Shown here: positions 21,638 through 36,700 of the stretch, in pieces
Layout of the letters: every line of letters begins with the position of its first letter
Numbering within the stretch: position 1 is the stretch's first letter
NCBI GenBank assembly: GCA_037893245.1
Contig: JBAIAA010000806.1
Location: forward strand, 248,001 to 312,000
Source of the DNA: Crossaster papposus
Taxonomy: Eukaryota; Echinodermata; Asteroidea; Velatida; Solasteridae
Direction: 5' to 3'
DNA length: 64,000 bases
Made by a program: the position numbers and the translations under genes
Notes under the pieces: generated by a model
The model's database searches: none
What the model was told of the DNA's origin: nothing
What the model saw: the letters and a program-made list of their open reading frames with translations, nothing else

Positions 21638-24600
21638 ATGCCGCGGGTCAAATTGCTAATTTTGCCATTCCTGGAGGCCCCCCTCTATCTCCTAACACCC
21701 AGCCCCTTCCCGGGGCATGCTTTCCTTCATGCCCTTATTTGTGGGCGGGGATTGTGTGCACAAACCTATGGCGAATTTGAAACGCGTGTGTTAACGTTGA
21801 AATTTTCAGAAAATCGAAATAAAATACTAACAAAGCATGCCCCGGGTCAAATTGCTAATTTTGCCATTCCTGGAGGCCCCCCTCTATCTCCTAACACCCA
21901 GCCCCTTCCCGGGGCATGCTTTCCTTCATGCCCTTATTTGTGGGCGGGGATTGTGTGAACAAACCTATGGCGAATTTGAAACGCGTGTGTTAACGTTAAA
22001 ATGTTCAGAAAATCGAAATAAAATACTAACAAAGCATGCCCCGGGTCAAATTGCTAATTTTGCAATTCCTGGAGGCCCCCCCTCTATCTCCTAACACCCA
22101 TCCCCTTCCCGGGGCATGCTTTCCTTCATGCCCTTATTTGTGGGCGGGGATTGTGTGCACAAACCTATGGCGAATTTGAAACGCGTGTGTTAACGTTAAC
22201 GTTTTCAGAAAATCGAAATAAAATACTAACAAAGCATGCCCCGGGTCAAATTGCTAATTTTGCCATTCCTGGAGGCCCCCCTCTATCTCTTAACACACAG
22301 CCCCTTCCCGGGGCATGCTTTCCTTCATGCCCTTATTTGTGGGCGGGGATTGTGTGCACAAACCTATGGCGAATTTGAAACGCGTGTGTTAACGTTAACA
22401 TTTTCAGAAAATCGAAATAAAATACTAACAAAGCATGCCCCGGGTCAAATTGCTAATTTTGCCATTCCTGGAGGCCCCCCTCTATCTCCTAACACCCAGC
22501 CCCTTCCCGGGGCATGCTTTCCTTCATGCCCTTATTTGTGGGCGGGGATTGTGTGCACAAACCTATGGCGAATTTGAAACGCGTGTGTTAACGTTAAAAT
22601 TTTCAGAAAATCGAAATAAAATACTAACAAAGCATGCCCCGGGTCAAATTGCTAATTTTGCCATTCCTGGAGGCCCCCCTCTATCTCCTAACACCCAGCC
22701 CCTTCCCGGGGCATGCTTTCCTTCATGCCCTTATTTGTGGGCGGGGATTCTGTGCACAAACCTATGGCGAATTTGAAAAGCGTGTGTTAACGTTACAATT
22801 TTCAGAAAATCGAAATAAAATACTAACAAAGCATGCCCCGGGTCAAATTGCTAATTTTGCCATTCCTGGATGCCCCCCTCTATCTCCTAACACCCAGCCC
22901 CTTCCCGGGGCATGCTTTCCTTCATGCCCTTATTTGTGGGCGTGGATTGTGTGCACAAACCTATGTCGAATTTGAAACGCGTGTGTTAACGTTAACATTT
23001 TCAGAAAATCGAAACAAAATACTAACAAAGCATGCCCCGGGTCAAATTGCAAATTTTGCCATTCCTGGAGGCCCCCCTCTATCTCCTAACACCCAGCCCC
23101 TTCCCGGGGCATGCTTTCCTTCATGCCCTTATTTGTGGGCGGGGATTGTGTGCACAAACCTATGGCGAATTTGAAACGCGTGTGTTAACGTTAACATTTT
23201 CAGAAAATCGAAATAAAATACTAACAAAGCATGCCCCGGGTCAAATTGCTAATTTTGCCATTCCTGGAGGCCCCCCTCTATCTCCTAACACCCAGCCCCT
23301 TCCCGGGGCATGCTTTCCTTCATGCCCTTATTTGTGGGCGGGGATTGTGTGCACAAACCTATGGCGAATTTGAAACGCGTGTGTTAACGTTAAAATGTTC
23401 AGAAAATCGAAATAAAATACTAACAAAGCATGCCCCTGGTCAAATTGCTAATTTTGCCATTCCTGGAGGCCCCCCTATATCTCCTACCACCCAGCCCCTT
23501 CCCGGGGCATGATTTCCTTCATGCCCTTATTTGTGGGCGGGGATTGTGTGCACAAACCTATGGCGAATTTGAAACGCGTGTGTTAACGTTAACATTTTCA
23601 GAAAATCGAAATAAAATACTAACAAAGCATGCCCCGGGTAAATTGCTAATTTTGCCATTCCTGGAGGCCCCCCTCTATCTCCTAACACGCAGCCCCTTCC
23701 CGGGGCATGCTTTCCTTCATGCCCTTATTTGTGGGCGGGGATTGTGTGCACAAACCTATGGCGAATTTGAAACGCGTGTGTTAACGTTAAAATTTTCAGA
23801 AAATCGAAATAAAATACTAACAAAGCATGCCCCGGGTCAAATTGCTAATGTTGCCATACCTGGAGGCCCCTCTCTATCTCCTAACACCCAGCCCCTTCCC
23901 GGGGCATGCTTTCCTTCATGCCCTTATTTGTGGGCGGGGATTGTGTGCACAAACCTATGGCGAATTTGAAACGCGTGTGTTAACGTTGAAATTTTCAGAA
24001 AATCGAAATAAAATACTAACAAAGCATGCCCCGGGTCAAATTGCTAATTTTGCCATTCCTGGAGGCCCCCCTCTATCTCCTAACACCCAGCCCCTTCCCG
24101 GGGCATGCTTTCCTTCATGCCCTTATTTGTGGGCGGGGATTGTGTGCACAAACCTATGGCGAATTTGAAACGCGTGTGTTAACGTTAAAATGTTCAGAAA
24201 ATCGAAATAAAATACTAACAAAGCATGCCCCTGGTCAAATTGCTAATTTTGCCATTCCTGGAGGCCCCCCTCTATCTCCTACCACCCAGCCCCTTCCCGG
24301 GGCATGATTTCCTTCATGCCCTTATTTGTGGGCGGGGATTGTGTGCACAAACCTATGGCGAATTTGAAACGCGTGTGTTAACGTTAACATTTTCAGAAAA
24401 TCGAAATAAAATACTAACAAAGCATGCCCCTGGTCAAATTGCTAATTTTGCCATTCCTGGAGGCCCCCCTATATCTCCTACCACCCAGCCCCTTCCCGGG
24501 GCATGATTTCCTTCATGCCCTTATTTGTGGGCGGGGATTGTGTGCACAAACCTATGGCGAATTTGAAACGCGTGTGTTAACGTTAACATTTTCAGAAAAT

Positions 24601-27600
24601 CGAAATAAAATACTAACAAAGCATGCCCCGGGTAAATTGCTAATTTTGCCATTCCTGGAGGCCCCCCTCTATCTCCTAACACGCAGCCCCTTCCCGGGGC
24701 ATGCTTTCCTTCATGCCCTTATTTGTGGGCGGGGATTGTGTGCACAAACCTATGGCGAATTTGAAACGCGTGTGTTAACGTTAACATTTTTAGAAAATCG
24801 AAATAAAATACTAACAAAGCATGCCCCGGGTCAAATTGCTAATGTTGCCATACCTGGAGGCCCCTCTCTATCTCCTAACACCCAGCCCCTTCCCGGGGCA
24901 TGCTTTCCTTCATGCCCTTATTTGTGGGCGGGGATTGTGTGCACAAACCTATGGCGAATTTGAAACGCGTGTGTTAACGTTACAATTTTCAGAAAATCGA
25001 AATAAAATACTAACAAAGCATGCCCCGGGTCAAATTGCTAATTTTGCCATTCCTGGAGGCCCCCCTCTATCTCCTAACACCCAGCCCCTTCCCGGGGCAT
25101 GCTTTCCTTCATGCCCTTATTTGTGGGCGGGGATTGTGTGCACAAACCTATGGCGAATTTGAAACGCGTGTGTTAACGTTAAAATTTTCAGAAAATCGAA
25201 ATAAAATACTAACAAAGCATGCCGCGGGTCAAATTGCTAATTTTGCCATTCCTGGAGGCCCCCCTCTATCTCCTAACACCCAGCCCCTTCCCGGGGCATG
25301 CTTTCCTTCATGCCCTTATTTGTGGGCGGGGATTGTGTGCACAAACCTATGGCGAATTTGAAACGCGTGTGTTAACGTTGAAATTTTCAGAAAATCGAAA
25401 TAAAATACTAACAAAGCATGCCCCGGGTCAAATTGCTAATTTTGCCATTCCTGGAGGCCCCCCTCTATCTCCTAACACCCAGCCCCTTCCCGGGGCATGC
25501 TTTCCTTCATGCCCTTATTTGTGGGCGGGGATTGTGTGAACAAACCTATGGCGAATTTGAAACGCGTGTGTTAACGTTAAAATGTTCAGAAAATCGAAAT
25601 AAAATACTAACAAAGCATGCCCCGGGTCAAATTGCTAATTTTTTGCCATTCCTGGAGGCCCCCCCTCTATCTCCTAACACCCATCCCCTTCCCGGGGCAT
25701 GCTTTCCTTCATGCCCTTATTTGTGGGCGGGGATTGTGTGCACAAACCTATGGCGAATTTGAAACGCGTGTGTTAACGTTAACGTTTTCAGAAAATCGAA
25801 ATAAAATACTAACAAAGCATGCCCCGGGTCAAATTGCTAATTTTGCCATTCCTGGAGGCCCCCCTCTATCTCTTAACACACAGCCCCTTCCCGGGGCATG
25901 CTTTCCTTCATGCCCTTATTTGTGGGCGGGGATTGTGTGCACAAACCTATGGCGAATTTGAAACGCGTGTGTTAACGTTAACATTTTCAGAAAATCGAAA
26001 TAAAATACTAACAAAGCATGCCCCGGGTCAAATTGCTAATTTTGCCATTCCTGGAGGCCCCCCTCTATCTCCTAACACCCAGCCCCTTCCCGGGGCATGC
26101 TTTCCTTCATGCCCTTATTTGTGGGCGGGGATTGTGTGCACAAACCTATGGCGAATTTGAAACGCGTGTGTTAACGTTAAAATTTTCAGAAAATCGAAAT
26201 AAAATACTAACAAAGCATGCCCCGGGTCAAATTGCTAATTTTGCCATTCCTGGAGGCCCCCCTCTATCTCCTAACACCCAGCCCCTTCCCGGGGCATGCT
26301 TTCCTTCATGCCCTTATTTGTGGGCGGGGATTCTGTGCACAAACCTATGGCGAATTTGAAAAGCGTGTGTTAACGTTACAATTTTCAGAAAATCGAAATA
26401 AAATACTAACAAAGCATGCCCCGGGTCAAATTGCTAATTTTGCCATTCCTGGATGCCCCCCTCTATCTCCTAACACCCAGCCCCTTCCCGGGGCATGCTT
26501 TCCTTCATGCCCTTTTTTGTGGGCGTGGATTGTGTGCACAAACCTATGTCGAATTTGAAACGCGTGTGTTAACGTTAACATTTTCAGAAAATCGAAACAA
26601 AATACTAACAAAGCATGCCCCGGGTCAAATTGCAAATTTTGCCATTCCTGGAGGCCCCCCTCTATCTCCTAACACCCAGCCCCTTCCCGGGGCATGCTTT
26701 CCTTCATGCCCTTATTTGTGGGCGGGGATTGTGTGCACAAACCTATGGCGAATTTGAAACGCGTGTGTTAACGTTAACATTTTCAGAAAATCGAAATAAA
26801 ATACTAACAAAGCATGCCCCGGGTCAAATTGCTAATTTTGCCATTCCTGGAGGCCCCCCTCTATCTCCTAACACCCAGCCCCTTCCCGGGGCATGCTTTC
26901 CTTCATGCCCTTATTTGTGGGCGGGGATTGTGTGCACAAACCTATGGCGAATTTGAAACGCGTGTGTTAACGTTAAAATGTTCAGAAAATCGAAATAAAA
27001 TACTAACAAAGCATGCCCCTGGTCAAATTGCTAATTTTGCCATTCCTGGAGGCCCCCCTATATCTCCTACCACCCAGCCCCTTTCCGGGGCATGATTTCC
27101 TTCATGCCCTTATTTGTGGGCGGGGATTGTGTGCACAAACCTATGGCGAATTTGAAACGCGTGTGTTAACGTTAACATTTTCAGAAAATCGAAATAAAAT
27201 ACTAACAAAGCATGCCCCGGGTAAATTGCTAATTTTGCCATTCCTGGAGGCCCCCCTCTATCTCCTAACACGCAGCCCCTTCCCGGGGCATGCTTTCCTT
27301 CATGCCCTTATTTGTGGGCGGGGATTGTGTGCACAAACCTATGGCGAATTTGAAACGCGTGTGTTAACGTTAAAATTTTCAGAAAATCGAAATAAAATAC
27401 TAACAAAGCATGCCCCGGGTCAAATTGCTAATGTTGCCATACCTGGAGGCCCCTCTCTATCTCCTAACACCCAGCCCCTTCCCGGGGCATGCTTTCCTTC
27501 ATGCCCTTATTTGTGGGCGGGGATTGTGTGCACAAACCTATGGCGAATTTGAAACGCGTGTGTTAACGTTACAATTTTCAGAAAATCGAAATAAAATACT

Positions 27601-28801
27601 AACAAAGCATGCCCCGGGTCAAATTGCTAATTTTGCCATTCCTGGAGGCCCCCCTCTATCTCCTAACACCCAGCCCCTTCCCGGGGCATGCTTTCCTTCA
27701 TGCCCTTATTTGTGGGCGGGGATTGTGTGCACAAACCTATGGCGAATTTGAAACGCGTGTGTTAACGTTAAAATTTTCAGAAAATCGAAATAAAATACTA
27801 ACAAAGCATGCCGCGGGTCAAATTGCTAATTTTGCCATTCCTGGAGGCCCCCCTCTATCTCCTAACACCCAGCCCCTTCCCGGGGCATGCTTTCCTTCAT
27901 GCCCTTATTTGTGGGCGGGGATTGTGTGCACAAACCTATGGCGAATTTGAAACGCGTGTGTTAACGTTGAAATTTTCAGAAAATCGAAATAAAATACTAA
28001 CAAAGCATGCCCCGGGTCAAATTGCTAATTTTGCCATTCCTGGAGGCCCCCCTCTATCTCCTACCACCCAGCCCCTTTCCGGGGCATGATTTCCTTCATG
28101 CCCTTATTTGTGGGCGGGGATTGTGTGCACAAACCTATGGCGAATTTGAAACGCGTGTGTTAACGTTAACATTTTCAGAAAATCGAAATAAAATACTAAC
28201 AAAGCATGCCCCGGGTAAATTGCTAATTTTGCCATTCCTGGAGGCCCCCCTCTATCTCCTAACACGCAGCCCCTTCCCGGGGCATGCTTTCCTTCATGCC
28301 CTTATTTGTGGGCGGGGATTGTGTGCACAAACCTATGGCGAATTTGAAACGCGTGTGTTAACGTTAAAATTTTCAGAAAATCGAAATAAAATACTAACAA
28401 AGCATGCCCCGGGTCAAATTGCTAATGTTGCCATACCTGGAGGCCCCTCTCTATCTCCTAACACCCAGCCCCTTCCCGGGGCATGCTTTCCTTCATGCCC
28501 TTATTTGTGGGCGGGGATTGTGTGCACAAACCTATGGCGAATTTGAAACGCGTGTGTTAACGTTACAATTTTCAGAAAATCGAAATAAAATACTAACAAA
28601 GCATGCCCCGGGTCAAATTGCTAATTTTGCCATTCCTGGAGGCCCCCCTCTATCTCCTAACACCCAGCCCCTTCCCGGGGCATGCTTTCCTTCATGCCCT
28701 TATTTGTGGGCGGGGATTGTGTGCACAAACCTATGGCGAATTTGAAACGCGTGTGTTAACGTTAAAATTTTCAGAAAATCGAAATAAAATACTAACAAAG
28801 C
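21638..28801. repeat. Two 18-monomer higher-order repeat units
   Basis: The rare variant CCGCGGGTC occurs near 21638, 25219 and 28802, spaced 3581 and 3583 bp (18 x 199 = 3582). The order of other variants (extra C, ACACACAGCC, GATTCTGTG with AAAAGCG, GGATGCC, CAAATTGCAAATTT) is the same in both units. The second half of unit two has an internal rearrangement: a five-monomer block of about 994 bp is repeated (27013 and 28007). A partial third unit continues to about 30.2 kb. Confidence 0.8.
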
Positions 28802-31389
28802 ATGCCGCGGGTCAAATTGCTAATTTTGCCATTCCTGGAGGCCCCCCTCTATCTCCTAACACCCAGCCCCTTCCCGGGGCATGCTTTCCTTCATGCCCTT
28901 ATTTGTGGGCGGGGATTGTGTGCACAAACCTATGGCGAATTTGAAACGCGTGTGTTAACGTTGAAATTTTCAGAAAATCGAAATAAAATACTAACAAAGC
29001 ATGCCCCGGGTCAAATTGCTAATTTTGCCATTCCTGGAGGCCCCCCTCTATCTCCTAACACCCAGCCCCTTCCCGGGGCATGCTTTCCTTCATGCCCTTA
29101 TTTGTGGGCGGGGATTGTGTGAACAAACCTATGGCGAATTTGAAACGCGTGTGTTAACGTTAAAATGTTCAGAAAATCGAAATAAAATACTAACAAAGCA
29201 TGCCCCGGGTCAAATTGCTAATTTTGCCATTCCTGGAGGCCCCCCCTCTATCTCCTAACACCCATCCCCTTCCCGGGGCATGCTTTCCTTCATGCCCTTA
29301 TTTGTGGGCGGGGATTGTGTGCACAAACCTATGGCGAATTTGAAACGCGTGTGTTAACGTTAACGTTTTCAGAAAATCGAAATAAAATACTAACAAAGCA
29401 TGCCCCGGGTCAAATTGCTAATTTTGCCATTTCTGGAGGCCCCCCTCTATCTCTTAACACACAGCCCCTTCCCGGGGCATGCTTTCCTTCATGCCCTTAT
29501 TTGTGGGCGGGGATTGTGTGCACAAACCTATGGCGAATTTGAAACGCGTGTGTTAACGTTAACATTTTCAGAAAATCGAAATAAAATACTAACAAAGCAT
29601 GCCCCGGGTCAAATTGCTAATTTTGCCATTCCTGGAGGCCCCCCTCTATCTCCTAACACCCAGTCCCTTCCCGGGGCATGCTTTCCTTCATGCCCTTATT
29701 TGTGGGCGGGGATTGTGTGCACAAACCTATGGCGAATTTGAAACGCGTGTGTTAACGTTAAAATTTTCAGAAAATCGAAATAAAATACTAACAAAGCATG
29801 CCCCGGGTCAAATTGCTAATTTTGCCATTCCTGGAGGCCCCCCTCTATCTCCTAACACCCAGCCCCTTCCCGGGGCATGCTTTCCTTCATGCCCTTATTT
29901 GTGGGCGGGGATTCTGTGCACAAACCTATGGCGAATTTGAAAAGCGTGTGTTAACGTTACAATTTTCAGAAAATCGAAATAAAATACTAACAAAGCATGC
30001 CCCGGGTCAAATTGCTAATTTTGCCATTCCTGGATGCCCCCCTCTATCTCCTAACACCCAGCCCCTTCCCGGGGCATGCTTTCCTTCATGCCCTTATTTG
30101 TGGGCGGGGATTGTGTGCACAAACCTATGGCGAATTTGAAACGCGTGTGTTAACGTTAAAATTTTCAGAAAATCGAAATAAAATACTAACAAAGCATGCC
30201 CCTGGTCAAATTGCTAATTTTGCCATTCCTGGAGGCCCCCCTCTATCTCCTAACACCCAGCCCCTTCCCGAAGCATGCTTTCCTTCACGCCCTTATTTGT
30301 GGGCGGGGATTGTGTGCACAAACTTATGGCGAATTTGAAACGCGTGTGTTAACGTTAACATTTTCAGAAAATCGAAATAAAATACTAACAAAGCATGCCC
30401 CAGGTCAAATTGCTAATTTTGCCATTCCTGGAGGCCCCTCTCTATCTCCTAACAGCCAGCCCCTTCCCGGGGCATGCTTTCCTTCATGCCCTTATTTGTG
30501 GGCGGGGATTGTGTGCACAAACCTATGGCGAATTTGAAACGCGTGTGTTAACGTTAACATTTTCAGAAAATCGAAATAAAATACTAACAAAGCATGCCCC
30601 GGGTCAAATTGCTAATTTTGCCATTCCTGGAGGCCCCCCTCTATCTCCTAACACCCAGCCTCTTCCCGGGGCATGCTTTCCTTCATGCCCTTATTTGTGG
30701 GCGGGGATTGTGTGCACAAACCTATGGCGAATTTGAAACGCGTGTGTTAACGTTAAAATGTTCAGAAAATCGAAATAAAATACTAACAAAGCATGCCCCG
30801 GGTCAAATTGCTAATTTTGCCATTCCTGGAGGCCCCCCCTCTATCTCCTAACACCCATCCCCTTCCCGGGGCATGCTTTCCTTCATGCCCTTATTTGTGG
30901 GCGGGGATTGTGTGCACAAACCTATGGCGAATTTGAAACGCGTGTGTTAACGTTAACGTTTTCAGAAAATCGAAATAAAATACTAACAAAGCATGCCCCG
31001 GGTCAAATTGCTAATTTTGCCATTCCTGGAGGCCCCCCTCTATCTCTTAACACACAGCCCCTTCCCGGGGCATGCTTTCCTTCATGCCCTTATTTGTGGG
31101 CGGGGATTGTGTGCACAAACCTATGGCGAATTTGAAACGCGTGTGTTAACGTTAAAGTTTTCAGAAAATCGAAATAAAATACTAACAAAGCATGTCCCGG
31201 GTCAAATTGCTAATTTTGCCATTCCTGGAGGCCCCCTCTATCTCCTAACACCCAGCCCCTTCCCGGGGCATGCTTTCCTACATGCCCTTATTTGTGGGCG
31301 GGGATTGTGTGCACAAACCTATGGCGAATTTGAAACGCGTGTGTTAACGTTAACATTTTCAGAAAATCGAAATAAAATACTAACAAAGC

Positions 31390-33777
31390 ATGCCCCGGGT
31401 CAAATTGCTAATTTTGCCATTCCTGGAGGCCCCCCTCTATCTCCTAACACCCAGCCCCTTCCCGGGGCATGCTTTCCTTCATGCCCTTATTTGTGGGCGG
31501 GGATTGTGTGCACAAACCTATGGCGAATTTGAAACGCGTGTGTTAACGTTAACATTTTCAGAAAATCGAAATAAAATACTAACAAAGCATGCCCCGGGTC
31601 AAATTGCTAATTTTGCCATTCCTGGAGGCCCCCCTCTATCTCCTAACACCCAGCCCCTTCCCGGGGCATGCTTTCCTTCATGCCCTTATTTGTGGGCGGG
31701 GATTCTGTGCACAAACCTATGGCGAATTTGAAAAGCGTGTGTTAACGTTACAATTTTCAGAAAATCGAAATAAAATACTAACAAAGCATGCCCCGGGTCA
31801 AATTGCTAATTTTGCCATTCCTGGATGCCCCCCTCTATCTCCTAACACCCAGCCCCTTCCCGGGGCATGCTTTCCTTCATGCCCTTATTTGTGGGCGGGG
31901 ATAGTGTGCACAAACCTATGGCGAATTTGAAACGCGTGTGTTAACGTTAAAATTTTCAGAAAATCGAAATAAAATACTAACAAAGCATGCCCCGGGTCAA
32001 ATTGCTAATTTTGCCATTCCTGGAGGCCCCCCTCTATCTCCTAACACCCAGCCCCTTCCCGGGGCATGCTTCCCTTCATGCCCTTATTTGTGGGCGGGGA
32101 TTGTGTGCACAAACCTATGGCGAATTTGAAACGCGTGTGTTAACGTTAACATTTTCAGAAAATCGAAATAAAATACTAACAAAGCATGCCCCGGGTCAAA
32201 TTGCTAAATTTGCCATTCCTGGAGGCCCCCCTCTATCTCCTAACACCCAGCCCCTTCCCGAAGCATGCTTTCCTTCACGCCCTTATTTGTGGGCGGGGAT
32301 TGTGTGCACAAACCTATGGCAAATTTGAAACGCGTGTGTTAACGTTAACATTTTCAGAAAATCGAAATAAAATACTAACAAAGCATGCCCCAGGTCAAAT
32401 TGCTAATTTTGCCATTCCTGGAGGCCCCTCTCTATCTCCTAACAGCCAGCCCCTTCCTGGGGCATGCTTTCCTTCATGCCCTTATTTGTCGGCGGGGATT
32501 GTGTGCACAAACCTATGGCGAATTCGAAACGAGTGTGTTAACGTTAACATTTTCAGAAAATCGAAATAAAATACTAACAAAGCATGCCCCGGGTCAAATT
32601 GCTAATTTTGCCATTCCTGGAGGCCCCCCTCTATCTCCTAACACCCAGCCCCTTCCCGGGGCATGCTTTCCTTCATGCCCTTATTTGTGGGCGGGGATTG
32701 TGTGCACAAACCTATGGCGAATTTGAAACGCGTGTGTTAACGTTGATATTTTCAGAAAATCGAAATAAAATACTAACAAAGCATGCCCCGGGTCAAATTG
32801 CTAATTTTGCCATTCCTGGAGGCCCCCCTCTATCTCCTAACACCCAGCCCCTTCCCGGGGCATGCTTTCCTTCATGCCCTTATTTGTGGGCGGGGATTCT
32901 GTGCACAAACCTATGGCGAATTTGAAAAGCGTGTGTTAACGTTACAATTTTCAGAAAATCGAAATAAAATACTAACAAAGCATGCCCCGGGTCAAATTGC
33001 TAATTTTGCCATTCCTGGATGCCCCCCTCTATCTCCTAACACCCAGCCCCTTCCCGGGGCATGCTTTCCTTCATGCCCTTATTTGTGGGCGGGGATAGTG
33101 TGCACAAACCTATGGCGAATTTGAAACGCGTGTGTTAACGTTAAAATTTTCAGAAAATCGAAATAAAATACTAACAAAGCATGCCCCGGGTCAAATTGCT
33201 AATTTTGCCATTCCTGGAGGCCCCCCTCTATCTCCTAACACCCAGCCCCTTCCCGGGGCATGCTTCCCTTCATGCCCTTATTTGTGGGCGGGGATTGTGT
33301 GCACAAACCTATGGCGAATTTGAAACGCGTGTGTTAACGTTAACATTTTCAGAAAATCGAAATAAAATACTAACAAAGCATGCCCCGGGTCAAATTGCTA
33401 ATTTTGCCATTCCTGGAGGCCCCCCTCTATCTCCTAACACCCAGCCCCTTCCCGAAGCATGCTTTCCTTCACGCCCTTATTTGTGGGCGGGGATTGTGTG
33501 CACAAACCTATGGCAAATTTGAAACGCGTGTGTTAACGTTAACATTTTCAGAAAATCGAAATAAAATACTAACAAAGCATGCCCCAGGTCAAATTGCTAA
33601 TTTTGCCATTCCTGGAGGCCCCTCTCTATCTCCTAACAGCCAGCCCCTTCCTGGGGCATGCTTTCCTTCATGCCCTTATTTGTCGGCGGGGATTGTGTGC
33701 ACAAACCTATGGCGAATTTGAAACGAGTGTGTTAACGTTAACATTTTCAGAAAATCGAAATAAAATACTAACAAAGC
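31390..33777. repeat. Two 6-monomer higher-order repeat units
   Basis: Two consecutive blocks of 1194 bp (6 x 199) carry the same variant order: GATTCTGTG with AAAAGCG, GGATGCC with GGATAGTG, GCTTCCCTTC, CCCGAAGC with CACGCCC, and TTCCTGGGGC with TTGTCGGCG. Confidence 0.75.
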
Positions 33778-36700
33778 ATGCCCCGGGTCAAATTGCTAAT
33801 TTTGCCATTCCTGGAGGCCCCCCTCTATCTCCTAACACCCAGCCCCTTCCCGGGGCATGCTTTCCTTCATGCCCTTATTTGTGGGCGGGGATTGTGTGCA
33901 CAAACCTATGGCGAATTTGAAACGCGTGTGTTAACGTTGATATTTTCAGAAAATCGAAATAAAATACTAACAAAGCATGCCCCGGGTCAAATTCCTAATT
34001 TTGCCATTCCTGGAGGCCCCCCTCTATCTCCTAACAGCCAGCCCCTTCCCGGGGCATGCTTTCCTTCATGCCCTTATTTGTGGGCGGGGATTGTGTGCAC
34101 AAACCTTTGGCGAATTTGAAACGCGTGTGTTAACGTTAAAATGTTCAGAAAATCGAAATAAAATACTAACAAAGCATGCCCCGGGTCAAATTGCTAATTT
34201 TGCCATTCCTGGAGGCCCCCCTCTATCTCCTAGCACCCAGCCCCTTCCCGGGGCATGCTTTCCTTCATGCCCTTATTTGTGGGCGTGGATTGTGTGCACA
34301 AACCTATGTCGAATTTGAAACGCGTGTGTTAACGTTAACATTTTCAGAAAATCGAAACAAAATACTAACAAAGCATGCCCCGGGTCAAATTGCAAATTTT
34401 GCCATTCCTGGAGGCCCCCCTCTATCTCCTAACACCCAGCCCCTTCCCGGGGCATGCTTTCCTTCATGCCCTTATTTGTGGGCGGGGATTGTGTGCACAA
34501 ACCTATGGCGAATTTGAAACGCGTGTGTTAACGTTAACATTTTCAGAAAATCGAAATAAAATACTAACAAAGCATGCCCCGGGTCAAATTGCTAATTTTG
34601 CCATTCCTGGAGGCCCCCCTCTATCTCCTAACACCCAGCCCCTTCCCGGGGCATGCTTTCCTTCATGCCCTTATTTGTGGGCGGGTATTGTGTGCACAAA
34701 CCTATGGCGAATTTGAAACGCGTGTGTTAACGTTGATATTTTCAGAAAATCGAAATAAAATACTAACAAAGCATGCCCCGGGTCAAATTGCTAATTTTGC
34801 CATTCCTGGAGGCCCCCCTCTATCTCCTAACAGCCAGCCCCTTCCCGGGGCATGCTTTCCTTCATGCCCTTATTTGTGGGCGTGGATTGTGTGCACAAAC
34901 CTATGTCGAATTTGAAACGCGTGTGTTAACGTTAACATTTTCAAAAAATCGAAACAAAATACTAACAAAGCATGCCCCGGGTCAAATTGCTAATTTTGCC
35001 ATTCCTGGAGGCCCCCCTCTATCTCCTAACACGCAGCCCCTTCCCGGGGCATGCTTTCCTTCATGCCCTTATTTGTGGGCGGGGATTGTGTGCACAAACC
35101 TATGGCGAATTTGAAACGCGTGTGTTAACGTTAAAATTTTCAGAAAATCGAAATAAAATACTAACAAAGCATGCCCCGGGTCAAATTGCTAATTTTGCCA
35201 TTCCTGGAGGCCCCCCTCTATCTCCTAACACCCAGCCCCTTCCCGGGGCATGCTTTCCTTCATGCCCTTATTTGTGGGCGGGGATTGTGTGCACAAACCT
35301 ATGGCGAATTTGAAACGCGTGTGTTAACGTTAACATTTTCAGAAAATCGAAATAAAATACTAACAAAGCATGCCCCTGGTCAAATTGCTAATGTTGCCAT
35401 TCCTGGAGGCCCCCCTCTATCTCCTACCACCCAGCCCCTTCCCGGGGCATGATTTCCTTCATGCCCTTATTTGTGGGCGGGGATTGTGTGCACAAACCTA
35501 TGGCGAATTTGAAACGCGTGTGTTAACGTTAACATTTTCAGAAAATCGAAATAAAATACTAACAAAGCATGCCCCGGGTCAAATTGCTAATTTTGCCATT
35601 CCTGGAGGCCCCCCTCTATCTCCTAACACGCAGCCCCTTCCCGGGGCATGCTTTCCTTCATGCCCTTATTTATGGGCGGGGATTGTGTGCACAAACCTAT
35701 GGCGAATTTGAAACGCGTGTGTTAACGTTAAAATTTTCAGAAAATCGAAATAAAATACTAACAAAGCATGCCCCGGGTCAAATTGCTAATTTTGCCATTC
35801 CTGGAGGCCCCCCTCTATCTCCTAACACCCAGCCCCTTCCCGGGGCATGCTTTCCTTCATGCCCTTATTTGTGGGCGGGGATTGTGTGCACAAACCTATG
35901 GCGAATTTGAAACGCGTGTGTTAACGTTACAATTTTCAGAAAATCGAAATAAAATACTAACAAAGCATGCCCCGGGTCAAATTGCTAATTTTGCCATACC
36001 TGGAGGCCCCTCTCTATCTCCTAACACCCAGCCCCTTCCCGGGGCATGCTTTCCTTTATGCCCTTATTTGTGGGCGGGGATTGTGTGCACAAACCTATGG
36101 CGAATTTGAAACGCGTGTGTTAACGTTACAATTTTCAGAAAATCGAAATAAAATACTAACAAAGCATGCCCCGGGTCAAATTGCTAATTTTGCCATTCCT
36201 GGAGGCCCCCCTCTATCTCCTAACACCCAGCCCCTTCCCGGGGCATGCTTTCCTTCATGCCCTTATTTGTGGGCGGGGATTGTGTGCACAAACCTATGGC
36301 GAATTTGAAACGCGTGTGTTAACGTTAAAATTTTCAGAAAATCGAAATAAAATACTACCAAAGCATGCCGCGGGTCAAATTGCTAATTTTGCCATTCCTG
36401 GAGGCCCCCCTCTATCTCCTAACACCCAGCCCCTTCCCGGGGCATGCTTTCCTTCATGCCCTTATTTGTGGGCGGGGATTGTGTGCACAAACCTATGGCG
36501 AATTTGAAACGCGTGTGTTAACGTTGAAATTTTCAGAAAATCGAAATAAAATACTAACAAAGCATGCCCCGGGTCAAATTGCTAATTTTGCCATTCCTGG
36601 AGGCCCCCCTCTATCTCCTAACACCCAGCCCCTTCCCGGGGCATGCTTTCCTTCATGCCCTTATTTGTGGGCGGGGATTGTGTGCACAAACCTATGGCGA

